Below are positions 13,444 through 25,979 of a DNA stretch of 64,000 nt, in pieces. The translations under genes and the position numbers were made by a program. Every line of letters starts with the position of its first letter. The first letter of the stretch is position 1. The notes below the pieces were generated by a model. It had not been told where the DNA came from. It ran no database searches and saw only the letters and a list, made by a program, of their open reading frames with translations. This DNA comes from Anas platyrhynchos (taxonomy: Eukaryota; Chordata; Aves; Anseriformes; Anatidae): positions 25,949,001 through 26,013,000 of the forward strand of contig NC_092591.1 in assembly GCF_047663525.1 (NCBI RefSeq), given 5' to 3'.

Positions 13444-13905
13444 TGAAACCATAAACTCAGCTGTTATCAGGCTGAGTCTTAGAATTCACTATTAATATCT
13501 GCACTGAGAGCTATTCTGATTACAATTGCAAAATAATATTTTATATCCACTTTTACTATCTTATTCAAATACAGGAAATGAGTCAATCTTCAGAAAACAG
13601 AAAGACCAGTCAAAAGAATTGGGGAGTTGTATAATTCAGCATCCAACTTTGAAGTGAAGGAAAACTGATTCTAGCTAATAGTCTGCAAGTGGGACTGTTA
13701 ACATATTGCTAAAGGTCATAAGGAGAGACTCAATGCAATGGTTTCAGCCCTTCTTGTAACAGCACACGCAGTCATCTGGATGCACCACTTAAGTGAATAC
13801 AGAATGAGTACAAACACTGCTGAACAAAAAAACAACCACCAAGACCTTCCCGCAACTAACAATAACTCACTGTAAAGTAACTTGGGATTCTCTGGGTGAG
13901 AAAAG

Positions 13906-13926
13906 AAAAAAAAAAAAAAAAAAAAA
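13906..13926. repeat. Poly(A) tract, 21 nt
   Basis: Pure A run after AAAAG; no retroposed body recognised. Confidence 0.95.
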
Positions 13927-14482
13927 GCAAGGCCAGTACCTTCACATCACTGAAGCATTTCTATCTGATGCTAGATATTATACACACTCTTAAAATTGGG
14001 ATCTTCAAGTATATGTTTTGTACAATTCCTGCTTAAAGACGCACTTCCTGTAAAATACAATTAGACCACACTCACTTGCTTTTCACTGTAAACAAAGTGT
14101 TAAAAATAGAAACTAAACCACTTGGACCTGCTGTGAGGGCTCAAGCTGTCTCTGCTCTTGGAGCTCAGACTCTGTTTTCCTTTCATGGAGTATTACAAAC
14201 GTGTCTCAAAGAAGAGCCAGCAGATACTTCTACTTTCATCCCCTGATTTTCATTCAGAAACACATGCCTTCTAATGGTTCTTAAAAATCCACTTAATATT
14301 TACACGTGGTAACTCTCACTGGTGTGGCTTTCACTGTAGTAGTGAAGCCACAGAATTAGAAATGGGCTTGAGTGCAGGTTGTACAACTCTGCCTAGAATT
14401 TATATATGAACGTGGGTGCCAGTTCGCTACATCCTAGTCATGACATCCAAGGAACAGTTTTAACCTACCTGAGATACTTTTC

Positions 14483-14740
14483 TAACCTAAGGGAACAGCA
14501 TTGTGCTGCAATAGGGAAGGGTCATGCTGGATGTTAGGAATAGGTTCTTCACTGAGAGGGTGGTCGGGCACTGGGAAAGGCTCCTCAGGGCAGTGGTCAG
14601 AGCACGAAGCCTGCTGGAGTTCAAGAAGCATTTGAACAATGCTCTCAGACATAGGGTCTGATTGTGGGGTGGTTCTATGTGGACCCAGGAGATGGACTTG
14701 GTGACCCTTGCAGGTCCCTTCCAACTCAGGGTATTCTAGG
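14483..14740 (+). mobile_element. CR1 LINE 3' end, diverged copy
   Basis: The sequence follows an avian CR1 3' end: GCTGGATGTTAGGAA, TTCTTCACTGAGAGGGTGGT, CTGGAGTTCAAGAAGCATTT, AATGCTCTCAGACATAGGG, GTGACCCTTGCAGGTCCCTT, CCAACTCAGG, then a single decayed octamer ATTCTAGG at 14,733-14,740. It belongs to a different and older subfamily than the 61.5-kb copy. The ORF2 frame is broken and the octamer array has shrunk to one unit. An 80-codon ORF reads across it on the opposite strand; it is an antisense artefact. Confidence 0.9.
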
Positions 14741-15726
14741 CACTGTAATCACACCAGGACAGCCACAGCTGTAGGAAGAAGGGATAACAGAGCCAGGAAA
14801 GTCTAAGAAATCATCAGGAAATAGCCTTCATGAACTCCTAGACAAGCATCCAGGAGCTGTGAGAAGGAGCTTTTGCTCTGGGTTTGCATTTGGAAATTGC
14901 CACTGCAGGGAAAAGAGCAGGATGGCATAACAAAAAAGTTGCCATTTTGTTTACCCCCATATACTGTCCTGGAGATTGCCTTTAGACATTTTAAGTTAAA
15001 TGTCTTCCATAATGGATAAGAACATTATTTATATCATATATTTCCACATATTTTAAGGTACCTTCGTAGAATACTCTAATAGGACACACTTCAGAGAAGT
15101 CTTTTGAAGAAGAAAACACATGAATTACATACTTGGCTGATTCTTCCTAAACAGCAATGGTGCTGCTACTGCTATATGGGTGCCTAGGTCATTTCTCCTG
15201 TGGCTCCCTTAAGCGTTTTACATTTAACAAGAAGAAGACATAAAAATAACTGACAAATCAAATTGGCAGAAATGATCGGCAATGTGCATTGAGTCCCATC
15301 CCCCCCCTCCTCCCCTGGTGGGTAACATTAAAGCATTTAACATGTTAATTTTTTTAAGTGACATGAAAATCCACTTCAGTTATTGAAGCCTGTTTTATTT
15401 CAATGAACCCAGGTTATCAAGGTCATGCTAACTACAGAGCTACTGGAGTCTGAAGTCATTTTATGGTGAATGAGACATCAGTCTTCTTTTCTGTCTTCTT
15501 TTCTCTCTGTCTCTCTTTATTTTTTCTTTACATTTTCTCGCTGAAACTGTTTTGGGTATTTTTAACTTCACAGACAGTAAAAGCAGGCTATGCTTTCCTG
15601 CTTGAGGGACAGAGAGAAGGCCCAACAACTACCTGACTCAGGAGCACATGGGCAGGAAGATGCAGATGACTTTGTCTGGAAGCTAGGCAGCAAGTGCATT
15701 ACCCCAGTCTTCAGAAGACTGAAGGT

Positions 15727-15856
15727 TAGTCTACATGGAAGAACTCAGGAAAGTTAACTTGAATTGACTAATTCAAGCAGTTGAATTAACTGAGCAGTAA
15801 TTGAGCAGTTAAAGTAAATGCTTTAACTTAAATGCTTTAACTACATGAAACCCCTC
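15727..15856. mobile_element. Possible decayed DNA-transposon fragment with internal 14-bp tandem
   Basis: The block begins AGTCTACATGG and ends ACTACATGAAACCCC. It is full of GTTAACTTGAATT / GAATTAACTGAG words. This layout resembles amniote hAT-like short elements that start GTCTACA and carry TTAATTC-rich interiors. Inside it the 14-mer TAAATGCTTTAACT is repeated perfectly in tandem (15,815-15,828 and 15,829-15,842). The terminal inverted repeats are not convincing, so the transposon label is tentative while the tandem duplication is certain. Confidence 0.25.
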
Positions 15857-16743
15857 TCTGCTTTTATGTTCAGTCTTAAAGAAGCATTGTCTTCTTTTTT
15901 TTTTTTTTTCATTTAAATTTGATTGTCTAATTGATTCTTCCTAAAAACCTCCCCTGCCTTATTCACTTCAGCCCTTAGTCTCCTTTGTTTATTAATGCAT
16001 TTGTTCTTGTGTAACCACATCAAGGCAATGGCAAAAAAATCATTCTAGAACAGTACAGGAGTATAAGTACTTTGAAATGTGTATCTGTTTGGCTAAACTA
16101 ATTGTTAGTTTGTAGTAGAATTTAATAGCACACTGATAAACTATTGAATAAAAACTCTCTGTGTTGCAGATAAATTAAGAAAAATACCCACATGGGTTTG
16201 CCCCAGCCACACAGCGTTTTGCAAGTGACAGTGCTATCTGGTCCTGGGGGAGGGGGTTACATTCACACAGCAGCTCATCCCTCCATGTGTGTGAGTGAGC
16301 TTCAGTGGAGCATGTGTTCACCCATGCAGCTGGAGGGGTTCAGCTTGTTTGCAGAAAACAACGTGATGTGTTGTGCACATGTCCTCGCAGGACTGCTCAG
16401 CTCCCTGAGTTTCCTGCCCTTCATCTGTTTATGCCATAGCCTTATTGTCAAAGACTTTTTGTTTGTTTGTTTCTTTTGTTTCTTACTGGGGTCAGTAGCA
16501 AGGTGAAAGAATTGGATCTCTGCTTTAATAAAATTCACGAGTCTTTGTTTAAGTGTGTCCAATATACTTGTTTCTTCCCTTTGAACATGAATGATATCTC
16601 TTCCAATGTTAATTAACAGTTCACAAGTGGATAAGCTAAATAGCCATTTAGAACTATGGAAATGTAATTGCTCCACCATCTGGTCAGCTGTAATATTTTA
16701 TAATGACTATATGAAGAAACAATGTTGTTTTTTTTACCGCCAG

Positions 16744-16853
16744 TGTAAACCACCATGATGCTTCCTGAGTGCCATCGCGTAGATCTGGATTCTGCCCCAA
16801 CATCATCCTTGAACTTGAAGACCAGCTTCTTGGGCATCATGGTTGATGGCCAG
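16744..16853 (+). other. Exon-like block of unknown identity
   Basis: A pyrimidine tract TTGTTTTTTTTACCGCCAG ends at 16,743. Then 110 bp follow up to a GTAAAG donor-type sequence at 16,854. The block contains ACCACCATGATG, a strong translation-start context with ATG at 16,755. From there 33 codons run open to the donor in phase 0, starting MMLPECHRVDL. The CpGs in CATCGCGTAGATC suggest constraint. The minus strand is also open and looks codon-like (MMPKKLVFKFKDDVGAES from 16,840), so the strand is ambiguous. I do not recognise either peptide. It may be a terminal or alternative exon, a retrogene shard or coincidence. Confidence 0.2.
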
Positions 16854-17477
16854 GTAAAGTACCATTTTTATTTCTTCTAATTTATTCTGAAGTTAGCACT
16901 TACAGATGCTTTGGTTTAGCTTTGAATTGTTAAGCTAGCATGAATGCTGAACCTGGAGTTATAATGTGCTTTAATTCCTTCTTATGCAATTGTGATTACT
17001 GCACAGTACACAGAGTTGAAGTAAAGGAGATATCATTCCAAGACCAATGTGATATCCTTTGTATATACACTGCCACTTCAAAGGGAAGGAAAAAAAGTCA
17101 TTACCATAACAATGTGCAGTTCATGTATCACAACTATAATAGAACCCTAGTAACTTGCTGGCTACTGAGACTTGGAAATTTAAATGTAATAACACAGTTT
17201 TGCTGCAAATGTCAGGTGGCAGAGGCCATTTCTTAGGTGCTATTGTAGAAAGGATCTCACTGCATTGCAAATGTATTTATTCTTTTTGAAAAGAAGAACA
17301 ATGATGTGAAAAACAGGAAAATGATCTCCAGAAATTGATTTTTTTCTTTTAAGTTGTGGATTAGAAAATATGTAGATATTTTTATAAGAATGTAAATGCT
17401 TAGATACAGCTTTGGCAGATTTAAAACTTTGATGAGGTATCAAATAAAGACAAACTGTGAAGAGAGAGCATATACTG

Positions 17478-17556
17478 AAATCCCTATGGACAAAAGTCCT
17501 GTGAAAATCTGTAGGAATTTTACCACTGACTTAAAAGGAATCCAGACTTCATACAT
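17478..17556 (+). mobile_element. Fossil of an amniote interspersed repeat (second copy type)
   Basis: The segment reads AAATCCCTATGGACAAAAGT, CCTGTGAAAATCTGTAGGAA, TTTTACCACTGACTTAAAAG and GAATCCAGACTTCAT. It corresponds to a widespread reptile and bird repeat with the words GTCAATGGGA.TTTTGCCA, TTGACTTCAATGGGA and CAGGATTTCA. The repeated GAC-TTCAATGGGA palindromic theme of that family is visible but eroded. Confidence 0.45.
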
Positions 17557-18972
17557 TACTGGAAAGACCTTAGGAGTCTTCATCAATGAGAACCCAGCTT
17601 GCTATAGGGAAGCATAGTAAGGGACAAAGAATGGACAGCTCAGCCCTACAAACTGGAATTACAACTGAAGAAACAATGGTGACTGTTTCTTTGCTGTCAG
17701 AGTAGGCATTATCAGTAAAATCTGTTCATGATGTTTTCTTGGAAGGGTTCCTTCTGTATTTGCCTTCTGTTCCTTTCAGTTCTGCTGGGGGATGGTGCAG
17801 GGGACATGGATGTGTGGTGAAGCAGGGTAGGGGCACTGCTGTAAGGCTGGTGCTGATGCAGTTTTGGCTGAAGCTCCAGCTGGGGAGGACAGCTGGGACT
17901 CAGATCCTTGCTCTACCTTTGAGCATCATCATTTCAATCTGGTTGAAACCAGCCAGTGGGCTCAGAAGTTGTGAGACAGAAACACAAGGGATGGAGGAGA
18001 GAATAGATCAGTGGAAAATATTGACAACGATGAATTAAAGTCCTTACATTATTTTATTCCTACCTGACCCATAGCAGCTTTTCACAGTAATCAAAGAACT
18101 GAAATACTGCCAATAATCAATTACTTATAGGCCACGGGATAGTTGTCAGGCAACCCTGAACAAGGCAGAGAGAAGGCAGATACTGTGCATAATTACCTAG
18201 AATGCCCGCATAACCCCAGTACCCACAGAGATCTCAAATCCGTGAACAACCTGATAGTGAGACATGGATGTGAAAAGCACAAGTTGCCAAAGAATTTCCT
18301 CACACAAAGAGACAAGATGTTGTGCATTGTGATGATTTGTTTAGAAATCTTCTTCCCTTACTGACAAATCCTTACATTTTACTTGGTGAGAAGTAACTCA
18401 CAGAAAATACCCAGTTTGGAGGCTGGAGCTATGAACTTACTTGCCAACCACTTTCTCTTAATATTTGCACAGTAGTGCAGACAGGATTTTGCCCAGGGAA
18501 TACAGGACTCATTTTCTTGCCCATATGAGGAAAGAATTACAAACTCCAGGATTTTTATTTTTTTTTGGTCTGCACTGACAAAAATACCAGATTTTGTTAA
18601 AAGGCTATGAAACTCGAGCCTCCCATGTAACACAATCCTGAGCAAACAACTGGAAGCGATACAAAACAGGTCCATGGTTATCTAGGCTCCTAATGTCTGT
18701 GGCTATGTTAGCATTGGGTTTGGAAGAGCACTGAGGTTTTGCAGCAAATCCCCCAGACGTCTCCACTTACCATGTGTTGTTTCAGACCCCAGGATGGTCT
18801 TGGTGTGCACTAACTGGATTCCCTCCCTTATCACATCTACGGCTACTCAGAGCAACCTGACGCCAGCGGAGCTTGGATCCAGCTGCCCCCTTTTCAGACT
18901 TACCGGCAGGATCTTTTTTCTTTCTGGAGCAGTGCGGTCCTATAGCACAGCTGGGATCAGTTCCAAGGCTGT

Positions 18973-18987
18973 GCACTAGAGGGCAAT
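18973..18987 (+). promoter_or_regulatory. CTCF-like site, forward orientation
   Basis: GCACTAGAGGGCAAT matches the CTCF core CCASYAGRKGGCRSY at 13 of 15 positions, including the whole AGRKGGC heart. It lies in a locally complex, CpG-containing stretch (18,830-19,080). Motif matches of this quality occur by chance, so occupancy is unproven. Confidence 0.35.
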
Positions 18988-20096
18988 TACACTCATCCAT
19001 GCGCGCTGGCTCATTATAATAATATCCTTGCAGTAGTGCAGAATACGTCGATGCAGATTTCCTCAATTACCTGCAGGATTCTGATGACTACAAATCATTC
19101 ACTGCAGGCTAGCAAATGGCACTTTTTAGCTGTCTCCATTGTATAAGATAGCTTTGCATTCTGAAAATTACCTGAATATCTTATTTTTATCCACCTAGGA
19201 GATGAGTCTCCTTAAATAATCCTATTTTCCACTGATATCCATTTAGATATTATTTCTTTACTCATCTTTTTTAACTTCAATTTAAGAATGCAGCACCAGT
19301 GATTATATGTCTCTATAGTCAGGTATTGGAAAACAATTCAGAGTTCAAATTGCTGTTTTGTTGCATTAGATTTTATTTAAGGTTGTGTTTCTTTTGGAAG
19401 GAAATATTCTCAGTTTTGCACCAAGTAAAAATACATGTCCTGTAAAAGTCTGATTTAAAACTCTCGAGCTCAGTGCATTTACTTGCTTAGTTCAATAAAA
19501 ATGAGGTAAACCACTTTTCTTGTTCCAAGATATCAATTAACTTTTATTCTCTACAAAACCAAGTTTTGTCTTTTTGTATAAGACAGTGACTTTCTGCTAC
19601 TTAGAAGGAGTTTGTGTCATGGGTTTTCCAGTGACATTGTGTCTCACTCTTCCCTAGGATTTGTTAGCTCTGGTAGCTTGTGGGCAGCAGTGATGGGAGT
19701 ATCTTTAATTGTCACCAGGAGAAACTTATGTGAAGAATCTCATGTGAAGAGAGAAGCAAAGGGGGGTGACACAAATCTTGGTGAGACCTTTGCAAAAAAC
19801 TCTCTGAGAACAATTTTTCATATGAATTACTGGATATCTGGAATGTAAATGACAACTTGTGGAGGTGAATGATGAGACGATTGTTAATGGCAGAAAAAGG
19901 GCAGTAATGCAGTCTTCCAAGATTTGACCAAGCAGAAGTCACATGAACTTTCAATAAGACAATGAGGGATGAGGGATGAAGATAGACTAGAAGGATCTTG
20001 TATGAAATAAGAGGGTAGGAAGAAATTTTGGGACAGTTATTATTTAAATAAAATATAGTAGTTTCTAAAACAACCAAGATCTGTTCCAGAATCTTT

Positions 20097-20125
20097 AAAC
20101 AAACAAACAAACAAACAAAAACAAA
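20097..20125. repeat. (AAAC)n microsatellite
   Basis: Six to seven AAAC units. A second array of the same unit lies at 21,192-21,216 about 1 kb away. Confidence 0.92.
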
Positions 20126-21191
20126 CTGCAGGTCACCACACATAAACATTGTGGGAATTAGATCTAGAGCACAGAAATAACGGCTTCTGGACAAAGTCCT
20201 CACGTAATATACTCATTTTCACCTGAAGATATGAAGTAGACCTTCTCTTATTCAAGGCCCTGAGGACTTGATGAACTCTTCTTATCAGCAACTGGCCGAG
20301 CTTGGAGACCCACACCATGACCCCAAGGACCACAGCATGACCCTTGGTACTTGAGCAGATTCCTTCTGTGGTGCACTGCTGAGGGAAGTGACAGAACGGT
20401 AGGACTGTGTTCTCTTGCTTCCCAGTTCCCCACAGCCCAAGCTCACCTCTGCAAGCCCAAAAAGACTCCTCCTGGCAGCCTATTCCTCTGTGTGTCAGAG
20501 GAACCACTCCCGTTGCTGACACCAGACTACCTGCCACAGCAGTTTAAAGAACAGGCAGCTTGTGGATTCTTGTCTGTGGAGAAGCAGCACCTGTGTCCTT
20601 TGATGATATTCTGTCGGCCAGGCATTATTCTTCTTCCCACTTCGACTTAAAAAGAAACGAAAAACATGGAGACTGTTTCAAATTCCCAGCCTGACATTTC
20701 TACTGTTGCATTTTTACCTCTTCTAAGATTCAGGCAGGGATTGCTTGTCAGCGTTCTTTGTGCTGTTTGAGAATATTGGCTTATCTTTCCCCTAGAAAGC
20801 TTGTTAAATGAACCTGTAGAGCATTTGTTCTGGACACAATAACCCAAAACTTTGAAAACTGAGATAGACTGCTTATTTGCAAGTGCAGTTGTTCATTCAT
20901 CTTTAGCATTCTTTTTCTTGTGCATTTAGTGGCATGAACCACTTTTCTGCTAGCCCTTAATAACAGAGACTTCTTGGCTGTTTACAAGAACAAGTTCCTT
21001 AAGTAAGAACAGCTTAGGTTTTACATCAGCCAGACTGTCTAGATCAGGCTGTAAGAGGCATAAAACTTTATTTATGGGTATATTTAGTTAGTAGATAGAT
21101 GCTTAATGGAAAGAAAAGTGAGGAGCATTGGACATGGAATAGAAGATGGGTGAGCAGGCCAGGGAAAGTAGAAGATGCAGGGGGGAAGAAA

Positions 21192-21216
21192 AAACAAACA
21201 AACAAACAAACAAACT
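21192..21216. repeat. (AAAC)n microsatellite
   Basis: Six AAAC units in the same orientation as the array at 20,097-20,125. Confidence 0.92.
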
Positions 21217-22754
21217 CTGAAAATTCAATGAGGGACTCAAACAGCTATCAATGGATGGAAAGGGACTCTTTGAATATCCCAAAGTCTGATACCTCTGCAA
21301 ATACTTCTGCCAGCTGCACTTTGGTGAGTTGTCTTTGCTGTTTGTTCATGGAAATGGAGTGGGGCTGCGCAAAAGAAAATAAATAAAATTGTCTCTAGAT
21401 CATCATACTGTCAGTAGGTGATGGGTATGGAGGGGGCAAAGCAGGGAGACAAAAGGTGTTTGCAGCACTCTGTGTAGGTCTGAGTGCAGATCATTCCCTT
21501 GTTGAAAGTGCACTAGATCATAAAAATAGCCCCAAGCACCCTATGGTGAAGAGTAGTACTTTAGGTCATTCCTGAAGTTTACTGGAGTAATACTAATTAT
21601 GGATGGAAAATTCAAACATCAGAAGTCCAAAACAATGCAACTCAGATCAGAATACGGCTACTATGTGGAAAGGAGAAAAATAAAAAGCAGTAAGGACATA
21701 TTCAACTGAAAAAATGAATATACTGTATAAATATTTCAACTTGGTTCCGCTAATATACTAAACAATGTTCTATTTCTGACTTAAATACAAGTTTCTTCTT
21801 GCATTCAGATTTTTTTTAACTATTACCATGATTTTTAAATACCAGGAGAAAATAAGTAAAAAAGAAATGAGGTGATTGAACACCAAAAGCAACCAGAGCA
21901 GTTTAAATGTTATACTGTGCTAAGAACTACAGTCCTTTCTTTAAATAAATAACTAAATAAATAAATAGCAATCATTTACAAGGGGAAAATAGTGATATAG
22001 TTTTAATAGAAACTATTATATGTGAAAACAGGGCCACACAACATTTCCATTAATTGGAACAGAATGCCATATGGAGTTTTGTTTTTATATTCATTAAGGC
22101 CTTTCTTTAACCTAGAACATACATATACTGCAAATAATAATATATACAAACTGGTACTAATTTATTCCTCTGTCTCTTGTATTCATTACACTATTTTTTT
22201 CTCATTGATATCAAAACCTACAGTGAAACCTATCAGTGAAAGAATTTTTGTACAGACACTTTAGTAAAACATTCTTATTAGTAATACTCTAACTTGTTAC
22301 TAATAATTCTGATAAATATAAAGAAAGATTGTTTTTTACAGGCTTTTTTACTTTTACACATTACACAGGGAGAACTCAGTGCTCAGTAAAATCAGACAAG
22401 ATTGAGTACCATGTTTCAAACATCTTGCATTTGCAACATATTGAAGAGAAAGCAAATATTTCCACTACATTGAAGTAATGGGAAGACCAGGTCAGGGTTT
22501 TGCCCAAAATGTTTTTCAAAAGAAGGTGAAAACTAGCAGTAAAAATGTTCCCTGCTTTCAACCATAAAGACAGAAGGATCAAAGAAAAGAGGATAAGGTT
22601 AAATATAACATCTGTACAGCCCACAAACTAAATCATTATTTTACTTTAGGTTTCAGTTAGGGTAACAAAGTGGAAGCTGGGAACAAAAGCAGCTTGGCTA
22701 ATGGGAAAAGTATATAGAAATGGTTAGAATAGATTTTTCCATCTTAGGTGTAAG

Positions 22755-23010
22755 AAGAATTCAAAGAACTCAATGTGCTCCAGGAAGGTACACTAGATAA
22801 CCTTCATCCCAGACTACTGAAAGGACTGACACATGAAATTGTGAGCCCTATAGAAAGGAGTAAAAATAAAAATCTATCAACTCAGGCTGGTATTATCTGA
22901 CTGAAAAGAGCAAACATAGCACCTGTATTTAAAACAGCAAAAAATGCCCTGGGCTAATACAGACCACCAGTATCCTGACCTCAGTAGTGTATAAAGCTTC
23001 CTGGCACAAT
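22755..23010 (+). mobile_element. Ancient CR1/L3-clade LINE, reverse-transcriptase finger fragment
   Basis: Conceptual translation in one frame gives FKELN, then DNLHPRLLKGLTHEIVSPIE, then after a stop KRANIAPVFKTAKNALG, then YRPPVS after another stop. This lines up in order with the CR1 ORF2 segment usually reading GPDGIHPRVLKEL, WRKANVTPVFKKGKK and GNYRPVSLTS, which is the N-terminal finger part of the reverse transcriptase. At least four in-frame stops show it is long dead. No 3' UTR is attached, so this is an internal fragment rather than the usual 3' tail. An L3 or other old CR1-clade origin is as likely as avian CR1 proper. The identification rests on protein-level similarity recalled by eye. 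Confidence 0.7.
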
Positions 23011-23296
23011 TTAACAGAGGAAAATGACATATTTCACTACATATAAATGATACACAGAATTTGTGTGTGTGCTATGGAGCATCCCCTTAGGTTGTATACA
23101 TGTGTGAGTAATAAAAGGGCTTGTTTCTTTGAAATAAGCAGCCAGATCAGATCCTGAAGCGAGACTTTTGGAGTAAATATCCTCTTTAGGTCCTTCAGGG
23201 GATGTTCTTTCTTTCCCCATTCCTTATTCCTGTGTCTCCCTCATGCTCTGACCCTGTCTTGCAGTATTGATGTCTACTATCCTGGCCCTTATTCTG

Positions 23297-23350
23297 CTGT
23301 CTCCTGTCCTGTCCTGTCCTTTCCTGTCTTGTCTTCTCTTCTCCTCTCCT
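23297..23350. repeat. (CCTGT)n-like pyrimidine-rich repeat
   Basis: CTCCTGTCCTGTCCTGTCC followed by decayed TTTCCTGTCTTGTCTTCTCT units. One strand is pyrimidine with only spaced G residues. Confidence 0.85.
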
Positions 23351-23504
23351 CACAACTTTTTGTTTAGAAATCCATTTGATACTGTATTTTCACATATATA
23401 ACCCACATGTTACTTGATGGTTTTGGGTTACCTGGGCACCTACCTTTTGAGTACGATAATTTTAAAGGTTGATGGCTGTCTAATATATGGTTTCTACCCA
23501 TGGG

Positions 23505-23525
23505 AAAAAAAAAAAAAAAAAAAAA
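23505..23525. repeat. Poly(A) tract, 21 nt
   Basis: Pure A run; preceding sequence shows no recognisable transcript or SINE. Confidence 0.95.
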
Positions 23526-25979
23526 GATTAAATAGGTTTGAAAGTGCAACACTGGGTTTTCTTTATCAAAAATAGGTTACGCTTTTTTATTAAGAGTTTT
23601 CACATGTATAAACTAGAAGTGGTATATCTAAGGTTTTACAAAATACTTTGATGTGACAGAGATGCTGTAACAATTCCAAATGCCTTGGGATCTTCTTCTC
23701 CAGTCTGCCCATTTCCTGAACAGGCACGTTTACTATTCTCTTGCAGAGTTAAATTTCTGGAGACAGCTATATTTTGAAGAAAATGGCCTGCCGCAAAGGT
23801 ATATTAGACTGTTCAAGGTGTGTCACAAGGAACTCACAGGCAGGTGAAGCATTTGCTGCCCCACTTCTAGCAGAAAAAAAGCACCCTATCCTATGACTTA
23901 TCTTCTTTCTGTGTCTCCCTTCATGGATGCTTCAGGGTATTTAACTGGGAGGAGAGCCAGAAGTAGAGCAAAGGAAAACATGGTCTTCTGTGGGGAAAAA
24001 AAATATATATATATAAAAAGAGGGGAAATATGGTCTTTTAATGTTTAACGTTAGGACAAACAGGAGAAGGCCAGGGGTGGCAATGACAGGCCTGATATAA
24101 GAGGAGAGGGGACAGATCCAAAGGCTACAGCGTGCTAGGGCAAGCATGTTAGTGTGCAAACCATGGTAAGAGTCCCAGCCTTGTTCTAGATTAATCTATT
24201 CTCTATCCCTACTCTCCAGCATAGCTATGGCTTAACTGAGCTAGTCTTCAACATAGCCCCTATTCACTTAACCTCGTTTCCACCCTTTCTGGCTTATTTT
24301 GATGGTTTCTGCTAAGCTTTACCATTATCACTCAGACCTATTCCATCTAATCTCTCCAACACCTCATTTAATTTAATGTAAACGGTACCCAGTAAACAAC
24401 CTAAGCTCACCTTCTAATCTGCCTTTGTCTCTCTTCATAGCTTCAATACCCCAGACTCCCAGGCAAGTGTGGTGGGGGTTGGCATTTTTATGTTGAGTGA
24501 GAAGTTAATTTCTGGTTTGGGAACGTTACTTCCAAATAGCCTGAGCTCAACTAAGCATTTGCCAGTTTTGGTAGGATGGTGGGTTTTAGATGGCTGAACA
24601 AAGGAAGTGACCAGCATCAGTACCTGAGTGAAATGCAGACATCTCAGAGGGCAAGAGGGAAGGAGTTCTGTATGTGTGAAAATAAATAAATAAAAGCATA
24701 TGGGGTTAAAGATCTTTATGCATCCATGCCTATATGACTGTTGAACTTAGATGTGAAAATGGTGCTTAGAATCTGATGGGCAAGTTAGAGAGCAGAATTT
24801 AGTGGGAGAGTGGCAGACCAGATGTAAGCAGCCTAAAATCTCTTATAGTGCCAACATAAAGAGATGACCACTGCATATGAGGTGCTGTTTGGTTTTACTG
24901 TAGCTTGGTATCCTTGGTCTGTTGAGTTGTTGTGCATGCCCTATCCTTGGTGCCCATCCTATGTGTTGGGAGACTCAGTGATAAGTGCTGATGGCTGTGC
25001 CAGGCAAGAATTTATACCTGCTATGAACATATCCAGCTTTCTCTTTGCAATGGCCAAAGGTGCCTTTACACAACCAGTCAAGTTCAAAGTACTTCAAGCA
25101 AGCACAAGGATTTGCCCAAGCATTTTTTTCAGATAGTGCTTTTAAGCAATTAATTCCACATGATAACTAAAGCTGGCCACAGGATATACTAAGGAGCCAG
25201 CAAGGGCATGAAAGAAGGCAGGAGCAGGCATAGAGACAATTTTGGATTAGGCACAGAGCAGTATGGAAAGGATTGTCAGCACAACTATCGCATGCCATTG
25301 TTAGGTAAACACAAAGAAATGGCCAGGGATTTGTGCCCACTGCTGTTTCCAAATTACCGAAACACTTCCTGGCTATCCCCAGATACCTCACAGTTTTTAA
25401 ACAGCAGTTTCCCTCCTCTGTTCCCCTCCCTAAAATGTATAAATTATTCTTAACAGTAGAAATCACAGATGCATTTTCCTGCAACAGCAGTGGAAATTCC
25501 CTTCCCCCTTTCCTATAAAGAAAATACCAGAACTATATCATACAATTGGGAGCTTATAATAGGAGGCTATTAGCACAAAGCTAAATTTGGGGTATTTCAG
25601 AGAAGTACAGTGTTATGTCTGTTGCTTGGTTTGTGGCACAGGTACGCTTGCAGTTCAAGTTTGCCTTGGGCTGGAGCAAAGGTCTGTACAAAAGGCTGTG
25701 ATATATTTTACAGTGGATATGAATACACACAAGTGGTTGGTTTATAAACAAGCCATCACTTCTAATCAATGTTTGACACATGTCCAGATTTCTGGAATTA
25801 AAGGGAAAGGTGAGGTCAGTTATTCGCTGCACAATCTGGCCATATTTATTTGCATCCGTGTGTTTGAAAATCCAAGTTTACATTTTTAAAGCTAAATAAA
25901 GTTGCCTTGTGACACTCATATTGTATCTATTACATATTTCACTTCAAAACCTCATCTCTCCTAAAGCCTCTTCAGTGTG

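Larger units (their letters stand above)
18000..22754. other. Mostly unique DNA, no gene seen
   Basis: Apart from the CTCF-like site and AAAC arrays, no gene is supported. The longest antisense ORF (163 codons at 19,712-20,203) contains FVCLFVCLK and a run of unrelated residues. It is caused by the antisense of the AAAC array and flanks. Confidence 0.5.
23011..25979. other. Unique AT-rich DNA, no gene seen
   Basis: Simple repeats at 23.3 and 23.5 kb and a short (TA)n at 24.0 kb. ORFs up to about 105 codons overlap one another on both strands and show no domains. Confidence 0.5.

Noticed and set aside
14482..14724. 80-codon minus-strand ORF
   Set aside because: Antisense reading of a CR1 3' end.
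19712..20203. 163-codon antisense ORF
   Set aside because: It contains FVCLFVCL from the antisense of an AAAC microsatellite, has no domain, and overlaps other open frames. Judged to be chance.
21540..21600. Possible further copy of the GACTTCAATGGGAGT-type repeat
   Set aside because: One short similarity (CTGAAGTTTACTGGAGTAAT) without flanking support.
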